Below, in pieces: positions 45,338 to 55,908 of a stretch of DNA of 64,000 nucleotides. The DNA is taken from positions 70,618,001 through 70,682,000 of the forward strand of contig CM060733.1 of the NCBI GenBank assembly GCA_030704615.1. The letters run 5' to 3'. Numbering within the stretch: position 1 is the stretch's first letter; each line of letters opens with the position of its first letter. The notes under the pieces are model-generated. The model searched no databases. It saw nothing but the letters and a program-made list of their open reading frames with translations, and was not told the DNA's origin. The stretch comes from Takakia lepidozioides. Taxonomy: Eukaryota > Streptophyta > Takakiopsida > Takakiales > Takakiaceae. Made by a program: the position numbers and the translations under genes.

Positions 45338-46048
45338 TCATAAGACGTTGTTTGCCATAGCCTTCTGGCCATTGACCCCACGCCCAGTTTGAGCGGGAAC
45401 AAAAGGAACAGAACCTACCTCAGTCAGGGGTTGACGTTGGTAGTAAGACTTACCTTCATATAAAGATTTAATCCGGGTTTTCCAGATATCCTCTAGAAAA
45501 CCCTTCACACAAGCATCAATCTGCTGGGTGTGATTTGCCCCAAAACTAGGCCTCAGGAGGGCCGCGGCTTTTGGCTCAGCCTCGAGAGTTTCAAAGTTGG
45601 TAAACAAGGGTACAGGCACAATTCCCTTGATTGAATTGAAGACAACGTCTCTTTGGTGAGAGAACCCCGGACAGTGTATCAGAAAATGAATATTGTCTTC
45701 AGATTGCCCACACTACGGACAATTGCACTCTCCCTTTCCTCTCTGCTTCTGTTTGTTGTTCAAAGGTAGGCTTCCTGCCCTGAGTTTAAATTTCAGTCTA
45801 CTTCCAACTTGTGGGTAGACCCTTGAGGTCATCCAAGATGTCCACCCCCATGTCACTGACTGGAAACAACTTCAGGGAAGTTCTCTGCCTAACTTCATTT
45901 TCATCAGACAATCTGATGGCAACAGACATGCCTTCAGACACTACAGCCTCTAAGTCAGATTTATCCAGCTGGGTCAATACTTGCGGATCCAGGTCCAGGT
46001 CCTTGAGAATCTTTTCTACTCTCTTCTGCCAGGACTTAGCCTGTTTCA
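45338..46048 (-). mobile_element. LINE 3' fragment, copy B (5' truncated)
   Basis: Very similar to copy A but starting at KQAKSWQKR, with the upstream RT part missing. It continues past CNCPLCGQSEDS to GIVPVPLFTNFE and ACVKGFLEDIWKTRI, ending at a stop at 45,338. 5' truncation is the usual result of LINE insertion. A and B lie head-to-tail on the same strand. Confidence 0.75.
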
Positions 46049-46107
46049 CATTATAAACAACAATCAGCCAAGGCAAAGAGGGCAAAAAGGCTGGTGTGTG
46101 AACTTAC

Positions 46108-47091
46108 AAGCCGAGCCTCAACAGATGCCTTCCCACCACGTCCTGTTTTTGAAGGCTTCTTGATTGATGAATTTGCAACCTTCATGAGGGCACTTTTTGC
46201 GTTGAATCCTGCTGTCTGCCAATACGATACCAGCCTGTCCCAATGAGCTTCCTTCAGATGCGCAGGCCTCCCCTCGCCTGCCTTGTACATTGCATAGATC
46301 TCGTGTCTTTGGGTTTTCAAGGCAATGCCAAGTGTCTTCCTCATGTGCTCATAGTCAAGACCACGTGGCGTGTACGCAAATGTAGAGTTTAGAATCCTAT
46401 ATATTTCTTCAATGACAGATTTATCCTGCGCTGCAATATGCATTGACATGTCACACAAACGCCACATCTGGCCTTTGAGGGCTGCATGCCAGGTATTGCG
46501 TGCTGGTCCAATGGGCTCTCCAGCTTTGTCAACCGGAAGCACTTGAGTGGGGAGTCCATCTTCGTCTCGCGCATCATGGTTTCGGATTGCCTCTGCCCTG
46601 GCACGCCTGTTCGCCCGCCTCAAAGCATTAGCTCGCTCCTTCTTGGTCATAGGGGTCTCTTCCTTTGCCACCTCAGGTGGTGGGGCAGCTGGGGGTTGCC
46701 ATGGGGAATGGGGGGCGGGACAGTATCGCCCACCGTATGGCCCAAAAGGTTCGTATGGTGGACGTGTAGATGCCGGGTAAGCATGTGGGTCTAGGAGGTA
46801 AGGGGGAATAGGTGGAGGAGAATGGGCATATGGCTGCTGTGGGTAACCACCTGGAGGGGGCTTGTATTGGATGTGCGGGTTGTAAGGGCCCGCAGCGCCA
46901 TACTGATCGGGGGTGGGGTAGGCATGTGGGTAATGTGTGTACGGAGGGTACTGTGGAATAGGTCGTGGAGGTGGTCGTTCTGCGCTTGGGGACTTGTTTG
47001 TAGCAGGGTTGACTTGTTTGAACAACCCCCGCCCCGATGGACTGCCCACCACAGCTGCAGCGCCTTCGATGGAAGCTCGCCTCTTCCTGGC
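46108..47091 (-). CDS. Plant En/Spm (Ptta) transposase-type domain exon of the CACTA-associated gene
   Basis: This 984 nt exon has an acceptor (GTGCAG/GCCAGG), a donor (CTT/GTAAGT) and phase 0 at both ends. It begins with basic RKRRASIEG, then a long Pro/Tyr-rich segment (PQYPPYTHYPHAYP and similar), then basic KKERANALRRANRRARAE. The C-terminal domain contains DYEHMRKTLGIALKTQR and KEAHWDRLVSYWQTAGF, the W..LV.YW pattern of plant Ptta/En/Spm-type transposon proteins. These are TnpA-like DNA-binding proteins of CACTA elements. The phase matches the ATG exon at 62,747 across the inserted 14.7 kb transposon. Confidence 0.7.
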
Positions 47092-47726
47092 CTGCACAGA
47101 ATAAAAACCAATTCAAACATTAAAGTCAATCAAAGCATTCAAATGAAATCATGGCAACTTAGAACAAATTAACGCCGTGCACCTGCCATTTTAAAGCTTT
47201 GATTGTACTCATCCTCCTATGAGCAGGTCCTCATCCCCTCAGACTCATCAGGTGCCCCACACTTCTGTTTACCCATTCAGAAAAGTGGGGGCTGAGCCAA
47301 ATCTACATGGCCAATTCCAAAGCCTACCTAGTGGGGAGACCTCAAAAACCATTGGCATGCTTGTATCAAAGCGTGCATACAAGTACTTGCATCAGTGGGT
47401 AGATGGACTCATTTGAATGGACATTGCATTTTAGTTGTAAACAGAAACATCACTATGTATCAACCTCTTAGTAAGAGCCTTTGACTTTAACCCAAACTAT
47501 GTACACGATGAAGATATAGCAAAAGGGGTTGATTTCCTATCCCATTGTGGGGTTTCACTGCCTATATGCTCGGGCATCCCTTCCTTCCTACATCCCAATT
47601 TTTCTAGCAATGCCATCTCCCCAATGTGAAATTCCCAAAGTGAGAACTTTCCAAATGTGATTGCATTCAAAGTTGTGCCACGTCCACTGCCAGATTTTCT
47701 GTGGCTTCCACCTTTCAACCTCTTCT
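47092..47726 (-). other. Intron of the CACTA-associated gene
   Basis: Noncoding stretch between the En/Spm-type exon and the insertion point of the large transposon. It resumes at 62,447. Confidence 0.55.
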
Positions 47727-47734
47727 GTGTGGGA
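47727..47734. repeat. Target-site duplication GTGTGGGA (left)
   Basis: The 8 bp directly before the left end recur at 62,439-62,446 directly after the right end. MULE-type elements usually make 8-10 bp duplications. Confidence 0.85.
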
Positions 47735-47840
47735 GGGGGCTGCTATTTCATGAGCCATGAGCCATGAGCAGAGTCGTAAGTGTGGAAAAAAACATGAGCA
47801 GCACTATTTTCCGGAAATGAGTGTCCGCGGGAATAGGGTT
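47735..47840 (+). repeat. Left terminal region with CATGAGC repeats
   Basis: CTATTTCATGAGCCATGAGC begins at 47,743, with further CATGAGC words near 47,765 and 47,791. It is inverted relative to the right end at 62,380-62,430. Confidence 0.85.
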
Positions 47841-48181
47841 TAGGGTGCCACGGTCATAGGGGGAGAAGGACCTCCCGATGAAGGAGGTTCGGCAATGTTA
47901 TTTAGAATTATATATTGAAAGGCAATGTTTCGCGAATGGTAGGGTGGTACTGCTCTGTACAATGGGGGCCCATTTCAGCTTACCAGCCATTTGCAAAATC
48001 CACCCACACTCCCAATCCCAAACGAAATGAGCAATGACGCATTCGCGGAACGATGGACACAGAATATAATAAAAAGAGGGCACAATGAGGTTTTTATTGA
48101 TCCACATGAATTGCATTTGAAGCACGTCTACTGTGCTGATTGTGCCATCAAATCTTGAGCCCTGTGCCTACTGAATACAAG

Positions 48182-49275
48182 TCACGTTGTCAATGGGACT
48201 TCGACTGCTCTCAGAACTAGCTCATGAGTCATGGGGCTCCTCCATGTAAAGTCGATTGCAGCCGTTGTACCGCCCCTAGTGATGTTCACCACAATGTCCT
48301 GCCCTTCAATCATACCACCATCGAATATGGAAATCTTCACGTTTTCGTCGTCCACACCAATGCGAATGTCCCCATACAATGGAGAAGAGGAGCGCACTCC
48401 TCGAGGAGAATAGGTCTCTCCGATGGAGTCCACCCACGTCCAGTGGCAGCAGTTCCACCGCAACAGCATAGCAGTGCGCCTTCTTCTGCATGGGTGACCG
48501 TCGTAGCTGGGAAAATCGGAATCGAGGATGCGCAGGAGCCACGGACTCCTCAGACCAAGATCGTCACCCCGCTCGAAGGCGTAGTGGCCTACGATATACT
48601 CAAAAGCCACCAATGTTTCCACAATCGAACCAGTATCTCTCTGTAATCTGTGTACCAGATAACAATGTCTCCCGATGTGGCCGAATACATTGCATAATCG
48701 ATGCCTCCAAAGGGGCAGTCGTCCCGGTTCCGGAAGCACGGCATCCTTGCAAAGGAGGACCTGAGGACGACTTGGATGCGATGACCTTGCGGACAGCTAC
48801 GAAGCCCTTAGATTTTGGAAAAGATACGAAGCGGAAGAGCAGTCCGGCCTCCAAAATGGAGCATCTGGGTCACACGTACCCACTGACGGAGGTGGAACGT
48901 GTTCATCACGGCAGCGGTGGATGAAGCCATACATCTTTCTCTCAACAAGTTATAGTTTGAGATCTGCCACCGAAGTCCATCCCCCGGATGGAAATTCGGC
49001 GCCGCATTTACATCGAAGAGGGGATGGACTTCGTCGTGTCCAGTGGCTATCGGCCCAACTGGCAGTGAGTGCCCATAGTTTGCATGGCAGGGTAGGAAAC
49101 TGAAACGGCTACATTCATGCAGCAGCCAATCTTCATCGGTCCAGGATCCTGTACGGGGGAAATTTAAATGTGCCCTGGAGTGTGCCCTGGAATGTACCTC
49201 ACTTCTGTATGACTGTGTTTCATTGTGTTGAATAACTCTCGGATTTGGCCCACTGTTTACAATTTGATGTCTCAT
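48182..49275 (-). pseudogene. Third coding region of the transposon, broken, unknown
   Basis: Three minus-strand frames seem to form one protein. 49,275 to about 48,860 (GSWTDEDWLLHECSRFSFLP, then PNFHPGDGLRWQISNYNLL). About 48,850-48,655 (LLFRFVSFPKSKGFVAVRK). About 48,650-48,182 (RDTGSIVETLVAFEYIVGHY, then YGDIRIGVDDENVKISIFDG, stop at 48,182). Joining them needs two frame changes without plausible introns. The plus strand also has open frames here, so the strand is not certain. I do not recognise the protein. Confidence 0.4.
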
Positions 49276-49370
49276 TTCTACAATTTGTCTGTCCGGTTGA
49301 ATAAAGCAGAGTAACCGGTATGTGAGTCATGTGTCAAGAATATACCAGAGTAACGCCATGTCGGACATTG

Positions 49371-50185
49371 AAATGCGGCACCGCATTTCCATGTCGGGAT
49401 CGAAATGCGGTGCCGCATTTCCATGTCCGCATCGAAATGCGGCACAGCATTTCCATGTCGGACATCGAAATGCGGCACCGCATTTCCATGTCGGACATCG
49501 AAATTCGGCACCGCATTTCCATGTCGGACATCGAAATGCGGCACCGCATTTCCATGTGGGACAAGAAATGCGGTGCATCATTTCCGTCCAGGTACACGAA
49601 ATACCAACACGGGTCTATAAATTGATCAGAAAACGAGGTTGGCATTGCAAATGCGGCGACGCATTTCCAGCGTGCAATGGAAACTTCTTTTTGGACAAGG
49701 GAATGCGGTGCCGCATTTCCGTCCAACACTTCGAAAAATGCACCTATTTCCGACCAGCGCGATGGAATGCGTTACCGCATTTCCGAGAGAGGGTCTGCAA
49801 ATGGACAAATTGCGATGTCCGTTCTGGAAATGCGGCGGCCGCATTTCCATGTCCGTCATCGACTTTTTTTTTACAATGGAATGCGGTGCCAAATTTTTGC
49901 TGATGGGCCTCCAGTTCGAACAACGACCATCCCCAATATGGAAATGCGGCACCGCATTTTCAATCCCCGCCATGTCGGCCTCCTTGTTCGACCTCCTTGT
50001 TCGACCTCTGTAAGCGTGGTGGCATCCATGCAATGAGCGGGAGAGGCCAAAACTGACTGGCGTGTGGACAAAGGAAATTTTGGAAATGCGGCACCGCATT
50101 CCCAGTTCAGATTACTTTTTACTATGCCAACATTGAAATGGAAAAATTAGTCCCTCCCCTGTTTTGGAAATGCGGTGCCGCATTT
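49371..50185. repeat. Palindrome array 1 (33 bp period, then irregular)
   Basis: From 49,371 to 49,590 seven copies of AAATGCGGYRCCGCATTT start at 49,371, 49,403, 49,435, 49,468, 49,501, 49,534 and 49,566, a 32-33 bp period. The spacer is CCATGTCGGACATCG, itself nearly palindromic. From 49,650 to 50,185 about eight more, partly decayed, copies follow at roughly 50-80 bp spacing in unrelated spacer sequence. Long open frames in several reading frames across the array follow from its period being divisible by three and are not genes. Confidence 0.95.
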
Positions 50186-50515
50186 CCAAAAGAGGTTCTT
50201 AGAGTTGCCAAAATTTTGGAATGCCCTGACCCATTTCTGATTTTGGAGCGTCCTGGTTTGGGCGATTGTGTGGCTGGAATGCACACTGGAGAGGGGTCAC
50301 GAATGTCGGGCAGAATTTTCTTTATTACTGTGGAAGAGAATTTACATTTATAGACTTCATTAAAATTCTATTAATCTTGAAAATCATCGGAATCCTCATC
50401 CTGTTCTAGACTGTCCTGCTCCTCCTCCACCCCCTCAGTGCCTCTCTCATCTCCAGCGGACTGCTCGTTGGCCAGGCTTTCGAAAATCCCATCTTCCCCT
50501 TGCGGAACTGTCCAT

Positions 50516-53500
50516 CTCACACCTCCGTTGGGTCGTCTTCCTCCCTGTCTGCGTCGCTCTCATCCGCTGAATCACATATGTCTTTCGTACCCTCTACCTG
50601 TCTGACTGCTGCCAACTCTTTCCTTATCCTTTTGTCCTCCCTAGCCCTCTCCAAAATCTGCTCTACTTTACTGGATTCTCACTTCTTCTAATCGCTGTAT
50701 TTGCGAGTTTAGCTGCAATAACTAGGAAGGCGTAGTCCCTCACCGGGCTCGTCATGAAGTCGGCCCTCGCAAAGAACGGGACATTCTTCCTGGCAGGAAG
50801 TGTAGGCCCTACATGTTTCGACCACGGACCCTCAATCCTGCACATGACAATCATCAACGAGACTAATGAGAACCACAGTCGGGAAATTCCTTTGACATAA
50901 ATGACCCCAGAAGGCTTTGCAAACTTACAATGTTTTGCACTCACTCGTATTCCGGGTTCTCCTCTGCATCAATGTCCACTGTGTCTTCCTCGGACTCCGA
51001 CGAATCCGAGGAGACTTCCGCCGCTCTGTCGGGAGCCTTCACATTCGTTGCAGCACCCCCTCCAGAGGGATCCCCCACGGATGAATCCTCCTCGTAGGCA
51101 AAGAGGTGCCGGTCGGAAAACCGCCCAGCCCACATTGAGGCACCTGTTACAATGCCATCCACACATTACCACATGGCGCTTCATCAGATGTTGCGAACTA
51201 CAATCCTAACGAGAATTTGCAGAACAGCAGAGATCAAGATTCTGCATTACCTGTCCCACAGATGAGTCCAGCACTGTGCCCTCCACGTCTGTGCATGTCT
51301 CCATATTGTCTGAATGAAGGCAGGGCTCCGAGTCCGTGAGTACCGCAGGGGTTCCGTTGAAGTGAAGCTATGAGGGAGAAGTTCCTTGGGAACGTTGTTC
51401 GCAGTTGGGTTCAACCTTTCCTCCCTCCTTCCGGAAAGCAAAAGGTGGAGTTTTCCTTCCAAAGCAGTATGCATCGAACTGCTTCGTGCTGCATACACAG
51501 GGGAAAACGATTAGAAACCGAATGCGCACCGCATTTGAAAGCACCCAAGCAAATGAATGGACGAGTGCCAGTGTCGTAATCACCTTCTTCCCTTCCGACC
51601 GAAGGCCCAGTGTGTTGATGCACGTCCACTTCTTTTTCAGAATCGGGACGGCGCTCTTGCGGGTCCACTTCGCAATTCCTGTCTGAGTGTTTTTTCCTCT
51701 GCTCGCCAGGACAACCACACAGCCTCTGTCGTCCAACACCATGCGGGCAAGCCCGAATCCTTTCTTCCAAAAGTCCTCCGAGTACCTGTTCCAAGATGGC
51801 AAAGCTTGCAGTCCTTCCACAGGCTCTCCGTCCGGAATATCCAAGATGATCATATCGCAAGACCACTCGGTGGCATTTCCGCCCCTCCTACAATCCTTGT
51901 CTGCACACACCCTCTCAAAGAACGAGACCATATTCTGAAATCCTGGGGTGTCGGAAGGCTCTTCGGCAGTCGCCTTCTTCAGTGCTCTGCCCTTCAGACC
52001 CTCCATGGTCTTCATGTATGCCAACTTGGCTGCCCGTCCATCCAAAGCCGCCAAGAAACTCTCATTTACACACTGGACTACAGTTTCGGGAGCCACTTTC
52101 GGCCTCTTCATTTCCACCGGCTCGAAAGGGTGCCCCCCTGGGGGGTTGAAGAGTGCCTTCTTTGCCGAGCCAGTTCTCGTGCCTCTCGTGACAACGGTGG
52201 GCACAGGGGAGGCAGCCTGCGTTTGGGGGGGTGGGCTGGTTGCAAAGTCTCCATCGGAGTCCTCTTCCTCACCCTCTTCCTGAACAGGCTGTTTCTGCTT
52301 CTTCGTTTTGGCGGGTGTCACAACAGCTGCTCCTTGCTGGCGAGTCCTCTTCTTCGACCCCTTCTGTTGGGCCTGCACAGCTGCATCCACCGTCTTTTGT
52401 GCCATCTCAGCTGCCTTTCTGGATTCTTCCAGAGCAGCAGATTCCTTTGCCGACTTTGGCCCAGCAGGGACACGTCTTTCCTTTCTCTTCTCTTCTGCCA
52501 AGGCGTGCAGATCTTTCTCAGACTCGTCAACAATACCGCCAGACATGTCCAGGTACCACGGGCATCCAACGAGATGCGCGGGATGCCATTGTTTCTGCAT
52601 CTCGGGTGTGTAGACACAGCTTGGGCCCGCCACGGTCCAAGCCATGAAGAACGGGGGCTCTTGAGCCAGGGCCCCTGTCTGAAGGAGCACGTATTTCATA
52701 TACCTGCAAGGCAGTCAGCATGCGTGAGCAAAAGTTGAGACCAACCTACTGGCAGAGTGCCACCGAAAACATAAAATGCGAATGCGGTGCCGCATTTCCG
52801 AGACAAACCTCGTAACCAGGCTTCGCATACAAGGGCAGCTGTGCTTCACCTGTAAACAATTCGCATTGCAGCTTTCCCCGCTCCCTCCTGATGTGTAAAC
52901 TCCACGCTCCTTCTTGCTGTCTGTAGCTCTCTGGCGAAAAGGTTGTCCTTGTACGCACATCTGAAACGTGTCACGTAGTCTTCCAATGTCTGTGTTCCAT
53001 CCCATTTGACGTACAAGCCGAACGAATTTGTGTGCATTACGACTTGCTCCTTCGCATTCGACATTACCTGCGATTCCCAAATGCATTGTCACGTAGCAGT
53101 TCAGGGAATTCATGTCAGAAAAGCAAATCTGGGGAAGTACCTTGAATTACCTGGAACCACCAAGTCATACGGTTGAGCCACACATCCACTGCAGGGTCGG
53201 AAACTTCCAGTGGAAAAGACCACATTGTCCTTATGCTCTCGGATGCATTCCAGATCGACAGCCACCGTGTCTGCCATTTCCGATCCAATGTCAGTGGCTG
53301 GAAGAGAGTGGCTATTGCTAGGAAGGAAATTCAGTGCATTGAAACCTCACCTTCTCTTTCGCCTCCACACATGCCGTTGAGAGGTGATGCAGTTTCTCCA
53401 ATTGCATGGTCGGCTGCATGGCCCGAGAATAGTGTTTTGCAATCTCGGGGATGAAGTCCTTTCCAAGTGCCGGATCTGCAATTGCCACCAGCTTCACAAG

Positions 53501-55719
53501 CTTTGACTTGTATTTGGTTCTGGACTTGACACCGGCTTCCTTCAAGTGCTCAGTCAATGACTGCAACGTTTTGACCTGCCCCTCACTTTCCATGAAGAAG
53601 CGTTTGGCATGGGCCAAATCCAGCTTGATGTTTGACTGCCAACAAAAACATGCAGAAGCGTTACATTCGATTCATGTGGAAACATTACTGGAAATTGGGG
53701 AAGGATGAGCAGAGGGAAATTGGAGCACGACTTACTTCGTATATCACCTCCACCATTCCATCCATAGTGAGACGATACCATGTCCGGTCTGTTTTTGCAA
53801 CGGCTTTCTGAATGAGCTCGGCTCCAGCATTTCCGCAAACATCTGCGGATCAGTAAGACCAGTTTTCCTCACCCTGTACAGCATATGTGCCATGTGGGTA
53901 TGCACGTACGCATTCTCAGTGACCCTGCAAGGCACACTCTCCAGTTCAGTACACGGAAGCACGGAATCAAACCAGAATGGAAACCGAAATGCGGCACCGC
54001 ATTTCGAATGTGCTAGGGAGGGTATGAGTATCTTACGAGTTGAGGTCCGCCATGGCATTCTTGAGCAGGGAGGAGTCTGCCGCCTTCACCTTGAGGATGA
54101 CACACTCCACCATGTAATGCCAGCCAATGTGCTTGGCATGGTTCTGCTTGATGTACTCCCACCAGGCGAGAAGTCGGTGATTCCCGTCCCACACAAAGAA
54201 CATTTTACCCGACATATGGCCGAAGTCGGGATCACCCTTCAGCGTCGCCTCGAATTCGTGGTTGCGAGTGTGCCAGTGGGTATCCCACGTTGACAATTCA
54301 TCGGCAGTGGGTCCACGGGTTTCGCCGTCCTCATTCTCTATGGAAACGTAAAACGCTGCCGATCCCAGACGGTACCCTTCTCGAAATGCGAACTTGAGCT
54401 TATCCACATCTCCGGGAAGGGCCTGCCTGACGATGGGAAGGGAGACCATGCGACAGAGTGGGATTCGAAGAGTCCGCTGGAATACCCTGCTGCCCAGAAC
54501 TCTGCCAATGCTACTGTGTGTCTCCTCCAACATTTTATCCGCTGCACTTTTGAAATCCTCCGGAGACATGTCTGTAGGTGCCGGTAGTGGCTGAGCAGCT
54601 GGAGCATCCTCAACTGGAGCTGCACTCTGGGGCCTGTGTGCGGGCAATTCTGCCATTGCAGAGGCCTCCTCCGGGCCTGCTAGCTCATCGGTGGTGAGGT
54701 CTGCCTGCGAACGTTCAGCGGCAGCACCCTCCTCCGGTACCAAATCGAGATCAACGGTCGATCCCATTGCCTTCGCTGCAGCAGAGTCGGCCCCAACATC
54801 TGCAGGCGGGAAATCCTCCAGGAACTGAGCTTCAGCTCGTGGAAGCGGTTTTGCGGGAGATTGTTCGCCCGTCGCCCTGATTGCCTTCTGCTTCCTCATC
54901 CTTGCAGGTGAAGGTGTCTGCTGCAATAGAATCTGTCTTCTACCCTGCTGCTTCATTCGCGTTGGGGGGGGTGAATCGGCCTGAGCCGGTTCAGAAGCCA
55001 GTAGAGGGACGGGCTGCTTCTTCTTCGACTTTGCTGGAGAAGGGCCCGACCCCTGCTGGCGATTCTCCATGATCGAAGAACGCGAGTCGATCTCTGAGAC
55101 TTTGAACTTGCCCTTCGAAGACGCGTCTTTGAATCGCAGAGGGCTAGGCCCGGCAGGAATACCCGCGCTCGGGGATCGGGTGGGTGTACGTGCTGCAGCT
55201 AGCTCCTCGGACTCTTCCTGCGGCTCTTCGGATTCCTGCGATCCCTCCAGCACGTCCACCTTTCCTGTTAGGCATGCAAACATGTTCTGCATTCAAGTCT
55301 CCTAGCATTCAGTCTAAGAATTACAGAAGCAAAATGGGGGGTTCGGTGCTCGATCAGCTGCGCGCAGCCCGATCGCATGGAGCTCTCACTGGTGGCTGGG
55401 TTGCCTGAGTGGCCTGCTGCTCGGAGATGGCAATCTCCTCCTGTAGACGCATCTGCTTCCTCCCCTTCGGCATTGGCCTACGTCCGAAGTATAATTTCCG
55501 GAGCTTGCGACGAGGTCTCCTGTCTGGTGCACGAACTCCCCCCCTCTCAGGTTCGAGCATAAGAAGAACAGAGAGAGGGAAAAGGGGCAAAGAGTGCAGA
55601 TGGAAAGGGCGCGAGAGGGGTGACTGAGGAGACACGACAAAAGTAGATGAAACGGCGGTGATGCACCACTTGGGTTCGAAAGGTTGGACGAAAGTGTCTC
55701 CTCGTGGAGTTTGCGTCAT
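50516..55719 (-). CDS. ParB/Srx-like plus N4/N6 DNA methyltransferase-like protein (multi-exon, with frameshifts)
   Basis: Minus-strand exons by splice sites and coding look: ATG at 55,719 (or 55,559) to about 55,393; 55,264-54,037; 53,924-53,736; 53,639-53,354; 53,277-53,151; 53,066-52,852; 52,703-51,584; about 51,490-51,420; about 51,365-51,252; 51,143-50,945; about 50,839-50,516. Order of parts: basic N-terminus (RRPRRKLRKLYFGRRP); Ser/Pro/Glu-rich linker; a ParB/Srx-like domain with FVWDGNHRLLAWW near 54,168-54,191; then unrecognised exons; a Lys-rich linker; a Rossmann-like part with DMIILDIPDGEPVE near 51,820-51,860 (place of methyltransferase motif IV, DPPY altered to DIPD) and GCVVVLASRG; lastly a motif-I-like LICGTGAS...RHLFAYEED across the 51,252/51,143 intron; then an acidic tail. 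ParB-methyltransferase fusions are known from phages and mobile elements of bacteria. Frameshifts near 53,840 and 51,250-51,360, and one near 50,690, mean decay or assembly indels. Activity is unproven. Confidence 0.6.
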
Positions 55720-55908
55720 TACGAAATTCGAATCGTTGAGGGTACGCCTGCCGTCCGAAAATCAAACATCATTATCCAACGGTCAGGCCGCGCCGCCTCA
55801 TGCCCCTTCAGTCAGATAGAGTGCCGACATGTGCAGCAATTCCGTTGCTCCACGTGTTCACATTTCAAGGCATTTCCGTCCCAGCGTCTGATGAGTTGGA
55901 GCGAGAAT

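Noticed and set aside
49278-50099. Open frames of 60-200 codons on both strands across the palindrome arrays
   Set aside because: They consist of the repeat read in several frames (period divisible by three, no stop in the unit). The products are repetitive and appear on both strands alike.
51557-52738. 393-codon plus-strand open frame opposite the ParB-MTase gene
   Set aside because: It mirrors a minus-strand exon with good splice sites and recognisable motifs; the plus-strand product has no domain.
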